Shown here: piece by piece, positions 37,701-45,904 of the stretch
Layout: each line of letters starts with the position of its first letter
Numbering within the stretch: the first letter of the stretch is position 1
Origin: an uncultured Prevotellaceae bacterium
GTDB lineage: Bacteria > Bacteroidota > Bacteroidia > Bacteroidales > Bacteroidaceae
Length of the DNA stretch: 64,000 nt
Reading direction: 5' to 3'
Assembly (NCBI GenBank): GCA_946415365.1
Contig: CAMKSE010000007.1
Span: 123,782 to 187,781, forward strand
The notes under the pieces: generated by a model
Databases searched by the model: none
What the model saw: only the letters and a program-made list of their open reading frames with translations
What the model was told of the DNA's origin: nothing
Position numbers and translations under genes: made by a program

Positions 37701-38519
37701 ATGCCAGGCATCACCGGCAGTGACCTCTGCAACCAAATAAAGATGAACCCCAAGACCCAACGTGTGAAGTTTGTGCTGATGACAGAAGGAGTCCTGACAC
37801 CTCAGGATATGAAGTCACAGAACATCACCCTCTCCGCCGACGACTATCTCTCCAAGCCGTTCAACATGCAGGATGCCACCATGCGCTTCAACAAGATTCT
37901 CGGCCTAGGTCCCATCGAGATCAACAGCAATCTCATCGAAGGTGCCGAAACCCGTATGCTTGAGGACCGCAACGCCAGTATGACCACTGCTACGGAAAGT
38001 ATCAATATGGGTGAGATCGACAAGTCGAACGACGATCCGAACTTCATCCTTGCGGATGACCCAATGAACCGTGTTGACACAAAGATCGTCAAGCGTCAGG
38101 ACAATCAACTGACGGCACAGCAGCCCACTATGGAAGAAGAGTCAGAGTATCAGGAAGAGACACTCACCGACTACTCCATGCTCGATGCAATGGACCAGCA
38201 GCTGATGAAGAACATCGAACAGTACGTGATGCAGAACATGAGTCGCGGACAGATCAGCCTAGAAGAGATGGCCAGTGCTATGGGTATGGGACGCGTGCCC
38301 TTCTTCCACAGGATACGTAGCCTCACCAACAAGACGCCAGCCGAGTTGGTGCGTGACTTGCGTCTCAAGCATGCATGCATACTGTTGAAACGCACAAACA
38401 TCAATATGAGCGAGCTGGCATCGAATATCGGATTCCTCACTGCCGAGAACTTCATCAACATCTTCCGCGAGAAGTTCGGTATGACGCCGCTCGAATACAG
38501 ACTGAAACACAGGAAATGA
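34734..38519 (+). CDS. Hybrid two-component-like regulator: propeller repeats, Y_Y_Y, TM, degenerate DHp, degenerate receiver, AraC HTH; no HATPase domain
   Basis: Propeller motifs (GYVWFGTPAGLYRFDG, GLIWIGTREGLNIL), SEDLRQPMARM in place of SHEFRTPLTLI, DLVVCKQDMPG in place of DLIISDVMMP, C-terminal AraC domain. Confidence 0.85.
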   Translation: MRILKKLLIVMLLLLPLAVTADYLFKTLDAREGLTSSQVNCILKDSRGYVWFGTPAGLYRFDGYTFRNFQSDSQDGSSLNDSYINSIQEMLDGNLLIETSSGYCIYHPQTETFERDMKQTFSRMGIETIPSIVYIDRHKNLWGSIPNKGVVCYNQQQQLLYEFGYTNDAQGIPQGVVCSISECRDGAVIVYDDGRLVCCDVMHQQHTIWATEGLPSLKSRHTKSLKVYADQMDNIWLYGQGTLYMYNKSTNSWDTSIGASLGLTGIGVDRNINGMAGDHSGNIWIGSDQLGLMRMNVNTHEIENVQPRNINQNPQFIAERISIQSVYVDDTDLLWVGTEKSGVAYSGQYIYRFGSRHYGDVTAIAQDASGNIWYGTSDKGVIGYDGPLASLKVSCMATTPDGSLWVGSKRNGLTRIKNGTAKVYSLATDSSTTLIDDHINALCTDKIGNLWIATNGGMQVYNPKMNTFSSYTRENGKLSTNNITSLFYNKKGKTNDLYIGTAEGLVILNLSTTEKTVLTGNKANLKSFTNNYITQVLQDSRGLIWIGTREGLNILNLENDSLNYLTEKQGLSNNNVCGIAEDKNHNIWVTTSSGVSRIVIQRNHEEGTNNYGLYNYTTADGLQSNEFNPGSIITKQDGDVLLGGIYGVNWVVEKESDKNALPRVMLTQLYIGEEEIITGHMYNDRLVLPQALNETNNLELGYNQNTFTIKFAAGNYNQSERLQFMYWMEGKDEDWRNGNALTHGVTFRDLPSGKYTLHVKAVSAEGAVSNQERTLVIKIARHWLLSWWMIMAYAILLIVIIYFWRVGLKQISVIKARKKAVIKELALQREEIKAASEDLRQPMARMTSIIGNLSEKEKSLEEREQLNALHSQMLQIITRVTDMQTHLENPEERAKNAVHDRLELNGRGEISLSDIIGETLTSDSTISRAALDAPTMKYTVMMIDDNEEFLKFATSRFKYIYNFFAFSSTEKAAADLEEMQCDLVVCKQDMPGITGSDLCNQIKMNPKTQRVKFVLMTEGVLTPQDMKSQNITLSADDYLSKPFNMQDATMRFNKILGLGPIEINSNLIEGAETRMLEDRNASMTTATESINMGEIDKSNDDPNFILADDPMNRVDTKIVKRQDNQLTAQQPTMEEESEYQEETLTDYSMLDAMDQQLMKNIEQYVMQNMSRGQISLEEMASAMGMGRVPFFHRIRSLTNKTPAELVRDLRLKHACILLKRTNINMSELASNIGFLTAENFINIFREKFGMTPLEYRLKHRK

Positions 38520-39742
38520 CACGTCTCAGAACATCAGCAGGAATCATCGCATTCCTGCTGATATCACTTAACACCATTGCACAGACCAGCGACTCTCTCA
38601 TCATGCGACAGATGAGTGAGGTTGGTGTACGCTTTACCCACGACAACGACGTAAAATTGCTGATGTCAGGAAAAGAGAAGTTCGCAGACCTGTTCGAGGC
38701 CATCCGACAGGCCAAGAGCAGCATACATCTGGAATACTTCAACTTCCGTAACGACTCCATCGCAGGACTACTCTTCGATATCCTCCGCGAGAAACGTAAG
38801 GAAGGTGTAGAGGTGCGTGCCGCTTTCGACGGTTTCGGCAACGACTCCAACAACCAACCTCTCAAGAAGTCACATCTGAGTAAATTGCATGCCGACAGCA
38901 TTGACATCCTTGAGTTCGACCCCATCCGTTTCCCCTGGGTGAATCATATCTGGCCCCGCGACCATCGTAAAATAGTGGTCATAGACGGAGAAATAGGCTA
39001 TACTGGCGGCATGAACGTGGCCGATTACTACCTCGTGGGCACAGAACAGGTGGGTGAATGGCGGGACATGCACTGCCGTATTGAGGGACCGGCCGTCAAT
39101 GAGCTGCAGAGGATTTTCGCACGCTTCTGGAAAAAGCTGGCGAAGGAAGAACTGAACGATCCGAAATACTACAATGCGAAGCCTGCAGGTCATAAGACCG
39201 TAGGTATTGCCACGCGTGAGCCCAACGTGACGAACAAGATCATGCGACAGTTCTATATCAAAGCCCTCGACGGGGCCAAGGACTCCGTAAAGATAGTGAA
39301 TCCATACTTCGTGCCGACACCATCGGTCATGAAGGCCCTGAAACGCTGTGTGGAACGGGGTGTGAAGGTCGACATCATCATGTCGTCGAAATACGACGTG
39401 CCGCTGGTGCCGGATGTCGTCTATTACAACCTACGCAAACTGATGAAGCGTGGTGCACATATCTGGCGTTACCGTCCAGGCTTCCATCACTCGAAGATCA
39501 TGATGGTCGACGGTCGCTACTGTACTGTCGGAAGCACCAACCTTGATGCCCGCAGCCTGCGTTTCGACTTCGAGATCAACGCTATCATCATCGACAAGGG
39601 CGTGACGAGACAATTGGAGGACAAGTTCATCGAGGATACCAAGAACTGTGACTATCTGTCGGAAGAGGAATACCAGAAGAGTCGTACCGCGTGGAAGCGG
39701 TTCCGCGGATGGTTCGGGCATCTGCTCACCCCGTGGTTGTGA
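38516..39742 (+). CDS. Phospholipase D / cardiolipin synthase family protein
   Basis: Two HKD-type motifs: DHRKIVVIDGEIGYTGGMN and HHSKIMMVDGRYCTVGSTNLD; start overlaps the upstream stop (ATGA). Confidence 0.92.
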   Translation: MTRLRTSAGIIAFLLISLNTIAQTSDSLIMRQMSEVGVRFTHDNDVKLLMSGKEKFADLFEAIRQAKSSIHLEYFNFRNDSIAGLLFDILREKRKEGVEVRAAFDGFGNDSNNQPLKKSHLSKLHADSIDILEFDPIRFPWVNHIWPRDHRKIVVIDGEIGYTGGMNVADYYLVGTEQVGEWRDMHCRIEGPAVNELQRIFARFWKKLAKEELNDPKYYNAKPAGHKTVGIATREPNVTNKIMRQFYIKALDGAKDSVKIVNPYFVPTPSVMKALKRCVERGVKVDIIMSSKYDVPLVPDVVYYNLRKLMKRGAHIWRYRPGFHHSKIMMVDGRYCTVGSTNLDARSLRFDFEINAIIIDKGVTRQLEDKFIEDTKNCDYLSEEEYQKSRTAWKRFRGWFGHLLTPWL

Positions 39743-39750
39743 GCCTTCTC

Positions 39751-41952
39751 TCAGAGCACGCTGACCATCAGCTGCATCTCCGCTTCGGTGATGCCTTTGC
39801 TGAGAATCAGTTCCTTCTCATTGTCAATAATGAATTCGGCTTCTTGTTCTGTGATAGCCAGATATCGGTGGAAGCAGTCTATGGCCGCATCCACAGCCCC
39901 GTTGAACCAAAGGCAATAGCCGTTGTTCAGCAGGTCGTCGGCTACGACGTCTTCTACTGAGAGCAGTTCCCCATAGAGTTTCTCTGCCTGCTCATACTTC
40001 CCGTCGCAGGTTAGCGTCCACGCCAGCACACGCTTCACATTCTCGTCGTCCGAGTCCTCGTAGTTCAGGCGATATAGCAGCTGTCTGGCAGCTGCCGACT
40101 GCGACAGCTTCGTCAGACAGACAGCTTTGTTCAGCACGTAGTTCTTCTTCTCGGGCTGGAGCTCCAGGAGCTTCTCATAGGTGTCGATGGCCTGCTGATA
40201 GCAGCCGTCGGCAAAGAGGGCTCTGGCATAACCGACGAGGGCGCGTTCGCTGTCGGGCTGGAGGCGGAGGGCCTGCTCGTAGCAGGTCCTGACGTCGAGC
40301 TGCTTGCCCGCGACCTCTGGCAGACGGAATCCCTTCCTGCCTAGATGGCCCGCCAACATATAGAACTGGTAGTCCATTCTGTTCTCACCGTAGTTCTGGA
40401 GCATCCTCTCCGCATCGCGCAGTCTTCCCTTTTTCACAAGGAAGGCCGTCACCTCGTTGAAGTACGGTTCTATCTGTGTCTTCGAGAACACCTTTTTGGC
40501 GAGGAACAGATAGTCCTTGCGCTCGTCGTCGAATATATTTCTGAACTCCTTCCGTCGCGGAAATATCTTGAAGAAGCGGTACAGATCCTGCAAATAGGTA
40601 CGGCGCATGTAGACGGCATTGTTTTTCTCCGTAGGATCGATACTATACATCACATCGTCGATACCGCTGCCGTTATCGAGCAACTCACGCATACTTTGCG
40701 GGATTCTTGCCATCACCTGACTGAAAGCAAACAGGAACGAGTATTTATCACTGTTACAGAAGGGTCCGCTTTTCATCATCTTTTGCAGGAACCGGCTGTT
40801 GTCGAGAGCCGCAGCCGCCGTCCCCACCTCAGGATGATCGGCGTAGAAGGGCACGAACCAGTTCGTGAGTTCCTGGAAGAAGGGGAATCCCTTCATCTTC
40901 GAGAATCCACCGAAATAGATGTCCGATCCCTGCTTCTGCATGTCGATCATCTTCTGGAAGCTGGCTTCAAGACGCTCCACGTCCTGCTCCGACTCCTCCG
41001 GATGCAGGATATCCCTCATCGGATCCTCCTCCTGCTCCTCAATGCCGTTTCGAGTGATACGGAAGCCCTGCTGTTTCATCAGGTCTGGCATGATCTCCTG
41101 ATCAATGATGGCGTGATCTTTCTCGGCATTGATACAATAGATGATCTGTTTCTGGAGGGCGACGAGTTCCATACGGCACTGCTCGTCGTCGAGCAACTCC
41201 TGAACCAAGCGGATCTGCTCGGGGAATAGGCGGCGGCCCAACTCGTCGTCGAGGGCGAACACCCATCCCACGAGCGCACGCTGGCGCACGGCTTCATCAG
41301 CAGCCTTCCTATACACGTTGATCAGCATCCGGAACTTCGCCATATCGAAACATGCTATTGTCCCTAGCATCACGCCGGTCACCAGCAGCTGCTGGTCGAT
41401 GCTGTCGGCAGTGGGCAACAGCAATATCTCTTCCATCGCCTCGGCAAAGCCGTCCGACCACATGCCCGAGGTGACGATATATCCGAAGAGCGTCTTCATC
41501 ATCTGATGATGTGCTTTGTAGAGGGTTTGTTTCTTGGGCAGGGCCACGTGTGGCGGTTCAAGTGTTAGCACGGTCAGCTCCGACACGAAGTCTTCGAGCA
41601 TCTCCCTGATGTGCTGGGCCGACCAGTCCCGTGCGGTGCTCAGTGCCTGCTGGCGCAGTGAGGTGAGATAGGTCGAGTGTCCCACGTCGTACCCCACTGC
41701 CGTATCGCCGTATAGCTGGTACATCCTGCGCAGCAGGTTATCATAAAGGTCAGCCATCTTGGCATCCTTGAAACCCCGCCGCCAGTAGTCGGTCATCAAC
41801 TTGAAGTCATCGTTCACCGACGCCAGCTTGTCTTCATTGAGCTGTTGGGGATAGGCCGTCATGAAATTCTCCATCGCCATGATGGCCTCGCCCAGGTTTC
41901 TCCTCAGCAGCCACTCCCTCACCAGAGCCAGTGTCTCATTGCGGTTTTCCAT
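39751..41952 (-). CDS. Tetratricopeptide-repeat protein
   Basis: C-terminal TPR-like repeats (CYEQALRLQPDSERALVGYARALFADGCYQQAIDTYEKLLELQPEKKNY). Confidence 0.75.
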   Translation of the reverse strand: MENRNETLALVREWLLRRNLGEAIMAMENFMTAYPQQLNEDKLASVNDDFKLMTDYWRRGFKDAKMADLYDNLLRRMYQLYGDTAVGYDVGHSTYLTSLRQQALSTARDWSAQHIREMLEDFVSELTVLTLEPPHVALPKKQTLYKAHHQMMKTLFGYIVTSGMWSDGFAEAMEEILLLPTADSIDQQLLVTGVMLGTIACFDMAKFRMLINVYRKAADEAVRQRALVGWVFALDDELGRRLFPEQIRLVQELLDDEQCRMELVALQKQIIYCINAEKDHAIIDQEIMPDLMKQQGFRITRNGIEEQEEDPMRDILHPEESEQDVERLEASFQKMIDMQKQGSDIYFGGFSKMKGFPFFQELTNWFVPFYADHPEVGTAAAALDNSRFLQKMMKSGPFCNSDKYSFLFAFSQVMARIPQSMRELLDNGSGIDDVMYSIDPTEKNNAVYMRRTYLQDLYRFFKIFPRRKEFRNIFDDERKDYLFLAKKVFSKTQIEPYFNEVTAFLVKKGRLRDAERMLQNYGENRMDYQFYMLAGHLGRKGFRLPEVAGKQLDVRTCYEQALRLQPDSERALVGYARALFADGCYQQAIDTYEKLLELQPEKKNYVLNKAVCLTKLSQSAAARQLLYRLNYEDSDDENVKRVLAWTLTCDGKYEQAEKLYGELLSVEDVVADDLLNNGYCLWFNGAVDAAIDCFHRYLAITEQEAEFIIDNEKELILSKGITEAEMQLMVSVL

Positions 41953-41964
41953 CGTGTCTCCTCC

Positions 41965-42891
41965 TTATTTTTTCCCTAACCACTGACGGGCCCGCGCCAC
42001 GTCCTTCTGTCTTGGTGCAGCCACATGGTCGTAGCGCAGCGAGTCGGGCAGCTGGCGAAGGGCCAGCTCGGACAGGTCGCAATACTTCATGATGATGTCG
42101 CTATAGTGTTTCACGCCATATGCGTTCAGCGAGTCGCAGGCCTTGTTGTATCCGTCAACCAAAGCTTTCAGCTGCCGCTGGCGGCTGGCCTCGCTCATGG
42201 CTATGCTGTCCTCGGCTATCACACCCATCCAGATATCCTCGCGTCTGGAGTCGAGCAACACGTGGTGCTTGCCCAAAAGGGCCTGTGTCAGCTGCGGTTC
42301 TGTCAGCAACAGGGCATCCATCTCATTGTTCTCCAGCATGTCGAGCCGCACGTTCACGTCGTTCACCTGGATACGGAACACTCGCTCCGGCTTCAGCTTC
42401 GCACTGTCCACAGCCAGCTCGGCCATCAGGTCGGTCACCGAGTAGCGCGTCATAGCCACCATACGGTCGTCGAGGTGCTTCAACTCAGTGATGCGCTGGT
42501 TACGGTTGCCGATAAGCAGCCAGTAGGCGTTCGTCGCTGTCAGATACTTCAGTCTCAGCCCCATTGTGGCCATCCGCTCCGTCCTCACCAGATCGCTGAC
42601 GGCCAGCTCCACCCGTCCACGCTGGAGAGCCGTGTCGCAGTCCATCTGAGCCGAGAATCTCTTCAAACGAATGTCTACGGCAGTATCGAACATCTGCCTT
42701 TCCTCCGCCACGAACAGAGGCAGACAGTCGAGTGTCGGCAGCACCGCCACCTTCAAGGCCGCTGAGTCCGCGCGCAGGGCCTGCTGCTGCCGTTCATGCT
42801 TCAGCCGCTTCGTCTCCTCGTACGACATGCCGCATCCCACCAGAACCAGCAAACACCCCATCATGATGGGACATATTCTCGTATATTTCAT
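41965..42891 (-). CDS. Putative lipoprotein, ABC-type substrate-binding (NMT1/SsuA-like)
   Basis: Lipobox VLVGCG; KVAVLPTLDCLPLFVAEERQMFDTAVDIRLKRFSAQMDCDTALQRGRVELAVSDL. Confidence 0.65.
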   Translation of the reverse strand: MKYTRICPIMMGCLLVLVGCGMSYEETKRLKHERQQQALRADSAALKVAVLPTLDCLPLFVAEERQMFDTAVDIRLKRFSAQMDCDTALQRGRVELAVSDLVRTERMATMGLRLKYLTATNAYWLLIGNRNQRITELKHLDDRMVAMTRYSVTDLMAELAVDSAKLKPERVFRIQVNDVNVRLDMLENNEMDALLLTEPQLTQALLGKHHVLLDSRREDIWMGVIAEDSIAMSEASRQRQLKALVDGYNKACDSLNAYGVKHYSDIIMKYCDLSELALRQLPDSLRYDHVAAPRQKDVARARQWLGKK

Positions 42892-42950
42892 CCTATCTAC
42901 TTAATTATCGCCTGCAAAGGTACTTATTTAAATTGAAAATATGATTGGCG

Positions 42951-43007
42951 GTAGCAAATTTTTCATTATTCACTATTCACTATTCACTTTTTTTTGTATC
43001 TTTGCAC
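42951..43007 (+). promoter_or_regulatory. Heptad-repeat promoter cassette, copy 2 (radA)
   Basis: Heptads TTCATTA/TTCACTA/TTCACTA/TTCACTT at 42962-42989, -7 box TATCTTTG at 42997-43004. Confidence 0.75.
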
Positions 43008-43012
43008 TCAAT

Positions 43013-44467
43013 ATGGCAAAAGACAAGATAGCATACGTTTGTTCCAACTGCGGTCAGGAGTCGCCGAAGTGGATAGGGAAATGTCCGGCTTGCGGACAGT
43101 GGAACACCTACAAGGAAATCCGTGTGGCGGGCGACACAGGCTCGCAGGCGGCACGCTCCGCCGCAGCCAGCTTGCGCAGCGGCACGTCCTCGCATACGAA
43201 AGACAACCGCGTGCTGCGTCTCCGCGACATCTCCAACCACGATGATCCCCGCATCGACATGCACGACGAGGAACTGAACCGCGTGCTTGGCGGCGGCCTC
43301 GTGCCAGGCAGCATTGTCCTCCTCGGTGGAGAGCCGGGCATCGGCAAGTCCACCCTCTCCCTTCAGACCATGCTGAACCTCCCGGAGAAAAAAATCCTCT
43401 ACGTCAGCGGCGAGGAATCGGCCCACCAACTCAAGATGCGCGCCAATCGCCTGTTGGAAACCGGGAAATCCGAGTACTCCGAGAAATCCGAGTACTCCGA
43501 GAAATCTGAGAAATCTGAGTACTCCGACAATCTCCTCATCTTGACTGAAAACTCCCTCGAATCGATCTTCGACCACATCAAGGCCGAACAGCCCGAGCTC
43601 GTGGTCATCGACTCCATCCAGACCATCATGACCGAGGATGTGGAGTCCTCCGCAGGCTCCATCGCCCAAGTGCGGGAATGCGCCTCTGCCCTACTCCGCT
43701 TCGCCAAATCCTCTGGCGTACCCGTCATACTTATCGGCCACATCACGAAGGAAGGTACACTCGCCGGCCCGAAGATTCTCGAACACATCGTCGACACGGT
43801 CATACAGTTCGAGGGCGACCAGCACTACATGTACCGCATCCTGCGCTCGATGAAGAACCGTTTTGGAAGCACCTCGGAATTAGGCATCTATGAGATGCAG
43901 CAAAACGGACTCCGACAGGTCTCCAACCCTTCCGAGTTGCTACTCACACAAGACCACGAAGGACTCTCCGGCATCGCCATCTCCTCGGCCATCGAGGGGG
44001 TACGTCCCTTCCTGCTTGAGACACAGGCCCTCGTCTCTACTGCTGCCTACGGAACGCCCCAGCGCTCTGCCACGGGATTCGACCAACGTCGTCTGAACAT
44101 GCTGCTGGCAGTCCTTGAAAAGCGTGTAGGCTTCAAACTCATGCAGAAGGATGTCTTCATCAACATCGCCGGTGGCTTGCGTGTGACCGACCTCGCTATG
44201 GATCTCAGCGTCATAGCCGCTGTTCTCTCCTCCAACGTAGATACCCCGATTGACAACGGCTGGTGCATGTGTGGCGAGGTGGGACTTTCAGGTGAGGTAC
44301 GCCCCGTGAACCGCATCGAGCAACGCATTGCCGAGGCCGAGAAGCTGGGCTTCACCGACATCATCATTCCCAAGTATAACCTCCAGGGCATCAACCAGAA
44401 GAAATTCCACATCGCCCTCCACCCTGTCCGCAAGGTCGAAGAAGCGCTCCGCGCCCTGTTTGGCTGA
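43013..44467 (+). CDS. radA: DNA repair protein RadA
   Basis: YVCSNCGQESPKWIGKCPACGQWNTY zinc finger, LLGGEPGIGKSTL Walker A, C-terminal Lon-like domain; start refined to MAKDK. Confidence 0.95.
   Translation: MAKDKIAYVCSNCGQESPKWIGKCPACGQWNTYKEIRVAGDTGSQAARSAAASLRSGTSSHTKDNRVLRLRDISNHDDPRIDMHDEELNRVLGGGLVPGSIVLLGGEPGIGKSTLSLQTMLNLPEKKILYVSGEESAHQLKMRANRLLETGKSEYSEKSEYSEKSEKSEYSDNLLILTENSLESIFDHIKAEQPELVVIDSIQTIMTEDVESSAGSIAQVRECASALLRFAKSSGVPVILIGHITKEGTLAGPKILEHIVDTVIQFEGDQHYMYRILRSMKNRFGSTSELGIYEMQQNGLRQVSNPSELLLTQDHEGLSGIAISSAIEGVRPFLLETQALVSTAAYGTPQRSATGFDQRRLNMLLAVLEKRVGFKLMQKDVFINIAGGLRVTDLAMDLSVIAAVLSSNVDTPIDNGWCMCGEVGLSGEVRPVNRIEQRIAEAEKLGFTDIIIPKYNLQGINQKKFHIALHPVRKVEEALRALFG
43465..43527 (+). 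repeat. Seven in-frame 9 bp tandem units inside radA encoding EKS/EYS tripeptides
   Basis: GAAATCCGA / GTACTCCGA / GAAATCCGA / GTACTCCGA / GAAATCTGA / GAAATCTGA / GTACTCCGA. Confidence 0.95.
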
Positions 44468-44523
44468 TATTTGCAAACTCAGCCTTACATTATTTATAAT
44501 TATACGCAAAAAAGATTTAAATA

Positions 44524-44567
44524 TTCAATGTTCAATGTTCAATGTTCAATGTTTTTTAGTAACTTTG
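44524..44567 (+). promoter_or_regulatory. Heptad-repeat promoter of pgk
   Basis: Four exact TTCAATG heptads at 44524-44551 and -7 box TAACTTTG at 44560-44567. Confidence 0.75.
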
Positions 44568-44616
44568 CACTCACTTTTGAACGGAGATTTATCACATTAT
44601 TAATAATATTACAATT

Positions 44617-45888
44617 ATGACTATCAACGAATTCAACTTTGCCGGTAAGAAGGCAATCGTACGTGTAGACTTCAACGTACCCCTCGATGAGAATGGTAAG
44701 ATCACTGACGACACCCGTATCCGCGGTGCCCTTCCCACGCTGAAGAAGATTCTGGCCGATGGTGGTGCTACGATTATTATGTCGCACATGGGTAAGCCCA
44801 AAGGAAAGGTTAACCCCAAGCTGTCTCTCGGACAGATCCGTGAGGCTGTGGAGAAGGCCCTGGGCGTTCCTGTAGCATTCGCTCCCGACTGTGCTAAGGC
44901 TGCCGATGCCGCCAAGGCTCTGAAGATGGGTGAGGCTCTGCTGCTTGAGAACCTGCGCTACTATCCTGAGGAGGAAGGTAAGCCCGTTGGTATCGACAAG
45001 GCTGATCCTGCTTACGACGAAGCCAAGAAGGCCATGAAGGCTTCTCAGAAGGAGTTTGCCAAGACCCTCGCTTCTTACGCTGACTGCTATGTGATGGACG
45101 CCTTCGGTACTGCTCACCGTAAGCATGCCTCTACCGCTGTCATCGCCGACTACTTCGATGCTGACAACAAGATGCTCGGCCTGCTGATGGAGAAAGAAGT
45201 ACAGGCTGTTGACAACGTGCTTTCTAACATCAAGCGTCCGTTCGTTGCCATCATGGGTGGTTCGAAGGTCTCTTCAAAGATCGGTATCATCGAGAACCTG
45301 CTCGGTAAGGTTGACAAGCTCATCCTCTGTGGTGGTATGACCTACACCTTCGCCAAGGCTCATGACGGTGAGATCGGTGACTCTATCGTGGAGCTCGACA
45401 AGCTGGATGTGGCTCTGGGCGTTGAGGAGCTGGCCAAAAAGAACGGTGTGGAGCTTGTTCTTGGCAGTGACTGCACAGCCACCAATGGCCTCGACTTCGG
45501 CACAATGACCGTGAAGCCCGGCTCTGAGATCATCAACTGTCCTGCCAACAAGGTGCCCGCCGGTTTCGAGGGTGTTGACGCCGGTCCCGCTTCTCAGGAG
45601 GATTTCCGCAAGGCCATCAAGGGTGCCAAGACGATCCTGTGGAACGGTCCTGCTGGTGTGTTCGAGTGCGACGACTTCACAGCCGGAAGCCGTGCCATCG
45701 GTGAAGCTATCGCCGAGGCTACTGCCGAGGGTGCTTTCTCTCTGATTGGCGGTGGCGACTCTGTGGCTTGTGTCAACAAGTTCGGTCTGGCCGATAAGGT
45801 TAGCTACATCTCTACCGGTGGTGGTGCTCTGCTTGAGGCCATCGAAGGCAAGGTTCTCCCCGGCGTAGCTGCAATCAAGGGTGAGTAA
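44617..45888 (+). CDS. pgk: Phosphoglycerate kinase
   Basis: [62 protein letters not shown]. Confidence 0.97.
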   Translation: MTINEFNFAGKKAIVRVDFNVPLDENGKITDDTRIRGALPTLKKILADGGATIIMSHMGKPKGKVNPKLSLGQIREAVEKALGVPVAFAPDCAKAADAAKALKMGEALLLENLRYYPEEEGKPVGIDKADPAYDEAKKAMKASQKEFAKTLASYADCYVMDAFGTAHRKHASTAVIADYFDADNKMLGLLMEKEVQAVDNVLSNIKRPFVAIMGGSKVSSKIGIIENLLGKVDKLILCGGMTYTFAKAHDGEIGDSIVELDKLDVALGVEELAKKNGVELVLGSDCTATNGLDFGTMTVKPGSEIINCPANKVPAGFEGVDAGPASQEDFRKAIKGAKTILWNGPAGVFECDDFTAGSRAIGEAIAEATAEGAFSLIGGGDSVACVNKFGLADKVSYISTGGGALLEAIEGKVLPGVAAIKGE

Positions 45889-45904
45889 GCCTCAAGCGTG
45901 AATA

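Noticed and set aside
40345-41229. 294-aa + strand ORF opposite the TPR gene
   Set aside because: No family resemblance; the minus-strand 733-aa TPR frame is far more protein-like.
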